In this document: in pieces, positions 60,274-64,000 of the stretch
Numbering within the stretch: the first letter of the stretch is position 1
Layout of the letters: each line of letters starts with the position of its first letter
DNA from: Meghimatium bilineatum
Lineage: Eukaryota > Mollusca > Gastropoda > Stylommatophora > Philomycidae
Direction of reading: 5' to 3'
DNA: 64,000 bases
NCBI GenBank assembly: GCA_034231615.1
Contig: CM067318.1
Span: 33,479,909 to 33,543,908 of the forward strand
Translations under genes and position numbers: made by a program
Notes under the pieces: model-generated
Told to the model about the DNA's origin: nothing
The model's input: only the letters and a program-made list of their open reading frames with translations
The model's database searches: none

Positions 60274-61720
60274 CTATGTAACCAAAACCCGCGTCCAGTT
60301 GCAGATATCATCGATTTCCTTATGGTATCGTTCAGTGTTCGTCTGTGCCATTTCATTGTGAGGTGTCGCAAGCTTATGTTATGATCGGCTATCGATATAC
60401 AACGAGTTCGATGGCTTGACATGCAACAATATTATGTAGTTTTATGATGTTGGTGATTCCCTCAATCTATAATCTTCTGGTTCTTCACGTGGGCCTCTTG
60501 ATTCGTGTCTCACGGTACGTGTTCTTGCTGCTGGCCAGTATGGATTCAGTATCAGTAAGTGACCGAATCACTTTAGTCTCTGTTCTCAATATCTTCGATA
60601 CCGTGCTATTTTCCAACATAGTTGTAATCATTTTATTTTCAAAAAATATCTTCTTACTTTGTTTGCTGCCTTTCTAAAACATCTCTTTATTTCTCACATC
60701 ATTTATTCTTGTTTCATGTGATACCTTTCTTGAGCATATAATTTTGCACGTAGTAAATCTTGTTTCGTCTTCTTTGGTTAAGTTTCACGTCCGACTCTTG
60801 AAGCACAATGTCGGTATCAATACTACGTTTATGATTTTAATAATAGTCTTCATTGAAATAGATATGTGGTTGCAAAATGCTGAAAGTTGATAAGTTTATT
60901 TTAATGATGTGATGAATTTTTATCTCGATCTCCCTGCTCAACATTCCGTCAGCTATGATATGGTGTTCACGCTACTTAATTATTTAATAATATCACTTAT
61001 TATCGATTGTGAGCTGTGAAAATGTCCTCATGATACAGGAATCCTTGCGCTTGTTACGTGTACACCGAATACAGTCAAAGCAATCCTCAATACTTTAAAA
61101 AAATCCTTTTTGATACAAAATTGTGATAACTATTTAACGTTAGCCCACACTCACTATATTTGGTCCAAATGTGAATGGCATGGCGGTATTTCTATACATT
61201 TGCTAAGATGTCTGTATCTTTTTAAAAATTTCTCAGTGAAATATATAATTGCGTTTTACGAGTCAGCTTTTACAAGTGACATATTTCATGTTTTAACTTT
61301 CATTTTATTATATTTTCCATCTTAAGCCACTTCTGTATTACCTCCTTATTCTTTGCAAATGTTCACACTGTATTATTAGCTGAAGTAGCATTTGGGATAC
61401 TCATTATATGTTTGTCTAATATTAGACAGGATGGAAGGTTTAATGGCGGCAGAAAAATTGTCTTTAAACATCTCATAAATACAACACTATTTATCCATTT
61501 GTGATCATCGTTATTATATAGTAGGGGCCTACCATCGACTGCACAAATGGACTCGTAAAATCGTTGTTCCTTCTGCATGCATGGTATTAATCCATTACTT
61601 ACCCAGAAAGGTACCGTTCTCCTGATAATTTCACATTATATGTGCTATTACTGTGTGTGCAGTAGCATAACGATTATTTCGATGTGCCATGCAGTGATTT
61701 TAGATATAGCGATGCTAATA
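60274..61720. other. Unassigned AT-rich sequence
   Basis: No recognised element in 1.4 kb. The hydrophobic frames at 60444-60677 and 61110-61325 have no domain I recognise. Confidence 0.3.
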
Positions 61721-61724
61721 TTTC

Positions 61725-61950
61725 TTATTATAACCAGACAGAAAGAGCAAAGTATTATCCAAAAAACACTTAACAAACGATACGAAAACAGGAGACCTAT
61801 TGGACGCCCTCGTAAAAGGTGGATAGATAGTGTATTAGAGACACTCGGAAATATAACAGCAGAGGAGGCAAATAGAAGGGCAAAAGACCGTACACTCACT
61901 CTCCCCTCAACACCGAAAGGTACATGAGGACAGAAAGAAGAAGAAGAATA
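61725..61950 (+). pseudogene. LINE 3' end with (GAA)n tail
   Basis: RRPIGRPRKRWIDSVLETLG, then ITAEEANRRAKDRTLTLPST is the GRPxxRW..D..A.DR end of an RT ORF, closed by a TGA. cagaaagaagaagaagaata forms the tail. Only the last ~65 codons are certain. Confidence 0.8.
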
Positions 61951-62104
61951 TTTCTTAACTTAGCCCTCAATATTGCTAGTGTTACAATTTCATCTGTGTT
62001 AACTATTTCGATTATAATTATTCTAATAACTTATCACAGCCATCGGTAACTTCTTTTATTGTTAGTTATTATTATTTTTAACAGAAACGTGTATTTTCTG
62101 CAGC

Positions 62105-62325
62105 AACTCAAGTAGCTACCACTCACTGATCTATTTTATACAGACACTGAAGTAGCCACTATTCACTGATATTTGTTCTAGAGACACTGAAGTAGCCACT
62201 ATTCACTGATATATTTTCTACAGACAATGAAGTAGCCACCATTCACTAATATATATTTTCTACAGACACTGAAGTAGCCACCATTCACTGATATTTGTTC
62301 TACAGACACTGAAGTACTCACTGAA
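62105..62325. repeat. ~42-bp tandem repeat, about 5 copies
   Basis: Unit: cagacactgaagtagccacc then attcactgatatWtKttcta. It starts about 150 bp after the LINE tail. Confidence 0.9.
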
Positions 62326-62689
62326 AAATAATGCATACACATTTATCGTAACTGGAGTTGAAGTACCTTGAAATAGAAACACACTCAATTACGAAAGCAA
62401 TTTTTAACAATTTCCGCTCCAACTATGTCAAAATTCAAAGGACCCCCCGCTAATTATGTCCAACACCCCCCCCCCCTTTTCCCAATTGAAAAGAAATGTG
62501 TTTTCAGAAATAAAACACATACGATTTTGTTTCAGAGTTTTATAATAATTTTTTTTATATTTCTTTTCCTATATTTAATTTGTATAAATATTTCTTGATG
62601 TCTGCAGATTGGATGATGTGCTACCTGGTACGGAATGGAGTCGTGCGCAATTAGATTGTTCAACAGCTTTCATAATAATAACACTCCGT

Positions 62690-63445
62690 AGATAATGCAG
62701 GGAATGGTGTCGACAGTGGTGAAGTCGGAGGTGCTCGCACTAATGGGTGAAAGTTCTAGGGAAGGTGATATGATTGTATATACAGATGGGATGGCTGAGA
62801 GACATATCAGAAGTGACTGGGGCTTCACGGCTCAAAGGTGGGGGGGGGGGGGGGAAACCATTAGAGAGGAAAGTGGTGCTTTCAGACGACAAGTAGCATG
62901 ACAATGGAGGTTTTGTCAGTAACCAAAGCTTTGCAATGGATGTGCTCGCAGACTATCTGCGAGCATGCCCGCATACTCAGTGACTCGATGAGCATGATTG
63001 TGAAAGTTCAGGCAGGATACATTCGCAAACAGTGACTGGATGCAGTGAACAATTCCTATATTCGTAAAGTGACTTTCATTTTTATGCCGGGACGTGCGGG
63101 TGTCGAGGTAATGAGAGAGCAGATAGGTTGGCTGCACACTTTGCTACTACGGCTGTTGGTGGAGCGATGGCTCGAGCAGACATTTTGGATGCCCTACGGA
63201 AAAACGCACGAGCAAATGACTGTATAAGTGACGATGACTCTTGTTCCATGAATATAATAATGGAATTTGATTTGAAATGTGGTGTCGCTAAAAAGGAGCG
63301 GTTTCGTGGGCAAGAAAGAATGATGGCCAATCAACTGCCTACTGGGACAGTCAGTCAACGTGTAATGGCGGTTACACTCAAGGAGAGATCTCAGCACCTA
63401 TGGATTTGGCCGGAGTGCAAAAAAGATGATCCAACGACTAACTAA
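62690..63445 (+). pseudogene. RNase H plus C-terminal domain of a LINE, frameshifted
   Basis: Frame 1: MIVYTDGMAERHIRSDWGFT (catalytic D in YTDG), interrupted by a run of about 17 G at 62839-62855. Then TMEVLSVTKALQWM (second acidic residue) and ILSDSMSMIVKVQAGYI (third) in other frames, then FIFMPGRAGVEVMREQIGWL (from PGHAGV..NE.AD). From 63128 a 105-residue open frame gives ADILDALRKNARANDCISDD, RFRGQERMMANQLPTGTVSQ and HLWIWPECKKDDPTTN-stop, the conserved C-terminal domain of these elements. The older copy is at 20.2-21.0 kb. Confidence 0.85.
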
Positions 63446-63837
63446 ATAACTAACTTACTTGATGTCAAATTTTGTCTAATTCTCCCGACTTCTTGTCAAC
63501 AACTGTCACCCATTTTCAGACCATCTTTAATTGCCTCTAATTGTTGATATAATTGATGGGCATCCCGTTGATTAAATTTTTAAAAAGTGTTCAAGAAGAA
63601 TGCATTTTTATTATGTTACTAATTTCATAATCATGCTCATATTACGACTTTAAAATCCCATTCTGTTTATTTCGCAACAACTGCTTCTTTAAAACCACCA
63701 TTGTGTCCACCGCCTATATAATGGCATCTATGTTTGTGTCTATTGTCTATATAATCACGTCTCTGTCCATTTTGATAGGAAAACTTGCAGTAAAGAAAAA
63801 GTAATTTTTAAAAGCTACATATCCTGAATGTATGTCA
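63446..63837. other. Unassigned AT-rich sequence
   Basis: cctatataatggcatct and gtctatataatcacgtct form a weak ~40-bp duplication at 63710-63760. Otherwise nothing is recognised. Confidence 0.35.
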
Positions 63838-64000
63838 GTCAGTCAGTTCCTCTTTTGCCAAGTCTGGCACATAGGGCGGATGTCATAGTTCTCCATGCCT
63901 GTCGATTCTCCATACCTGTCGGTCAGTTGCTATGGATTGCAGGTCTTGTGCATTTATGCCTGTCGATTTTAATTCATTCATAAATGTTCTTCTGAGCGTT
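63838..64000 (-). pseudogene. LINE 3' end on minus strand, cut by window edge
   Basis: The minus strand reads TLRRTFMNELKSTGINAQDL, QSIATDRQVWR and, after a stop, a terminal KEELTD. The tail is a short run of gact (plus strand gtcagtcagtcag at 63837). The RT body would lie beyond 64000. Confidence 0.7.

Overview
The window looks like non-coding, AT-rich DNA from a large, repeat-dense animal genome. No intact host gene, rRNA, canonical tRNA or CRISPR array was found. All recognisable protein homology belongs to broken retrotransposons: several non-LTR (LINE) families and Penelope-like elements (PLEs). The mix of endonuclease/RT elements ending in a C2H2 finger, Jockey-like RT/RNase H pieces, PLEs with GIY-YIG domains, tRNA-like SINE heads and a hAT-type MITE suits an invertebrate, perhaps a mollusc. 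That placement is inference from element types, not from a diagnostic gene.

Layout. 0-5 kb: a 32-bp array, a tRNA-like head on the minus strand, and 3' pieces of two LINE families (1.89-3.05 kb on both strands, 3.72-4.07 kb). 5.4-8.2 kb: a 54-bp tandem array interrupted by a 2.4-kb LINE that keeps its endonuclease and its C-terminal thumb/zinc-finger end but has lost the RT palm. 8-20 kb: mostly unassigned DNA with many minisatellites (33, 43, ~32, 52 and 51 bp), a 72-bp hairpin, a hAT-like MITE with a target-site duplication, and a 180-bp TA tract next to a 42-bp coding-like repeat. 20-24 kb: an RNase H relic, a 250-bp insertion holding a Penelope-type hairpin, and two abutting RT pieces on the minus strand.

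24-29 kb: a 2.2-kb array of 38-bp units, a 0.7-kb array of 37-bp units, one copy of a 340-bp dispersed repeat, and a 44-bp array. 29-39 kb: LINE 3' ends, a PLE GIY-YIG endonuclease fragment (33.5-34.2 kb), and 39-bp and ~55-bp arrays. 39-45 kb: an RT with intact catalytic motifs, a 15-bp array that starts inside it, zinc-finger LINE 3' ends, and a nearly complete but broken PLE (43.2-44.9 kb). 45-54 kb: the second, inverted copy of the 340-bp repeat, more minisatellites, tRNA-like heads, LINE 3' ends, and a CpG-rich promoter-like island near 50.4 kb that is the best candidate for host regulatory DNA. 54-64 kb: Jockey-type RNase H, a 25-bp array with higher-order structure, a long decayed RT (57.5-59.0 kb), a very uniform 14-bp satellite (59.5-60.3 kb), a second RNase H unit, and a LINE 3' end running off the right edge.

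These pieces do not form a pathway. Three patterns stand out: LINE 3' ends each carry a short simple-repeat tail that differs by family; five dispersed hairpins resemble the hammerhead-type motif of PLEs; and about twenty tandem arrays lie within 64 kb, several starting at or inside retroelement 3' ends.
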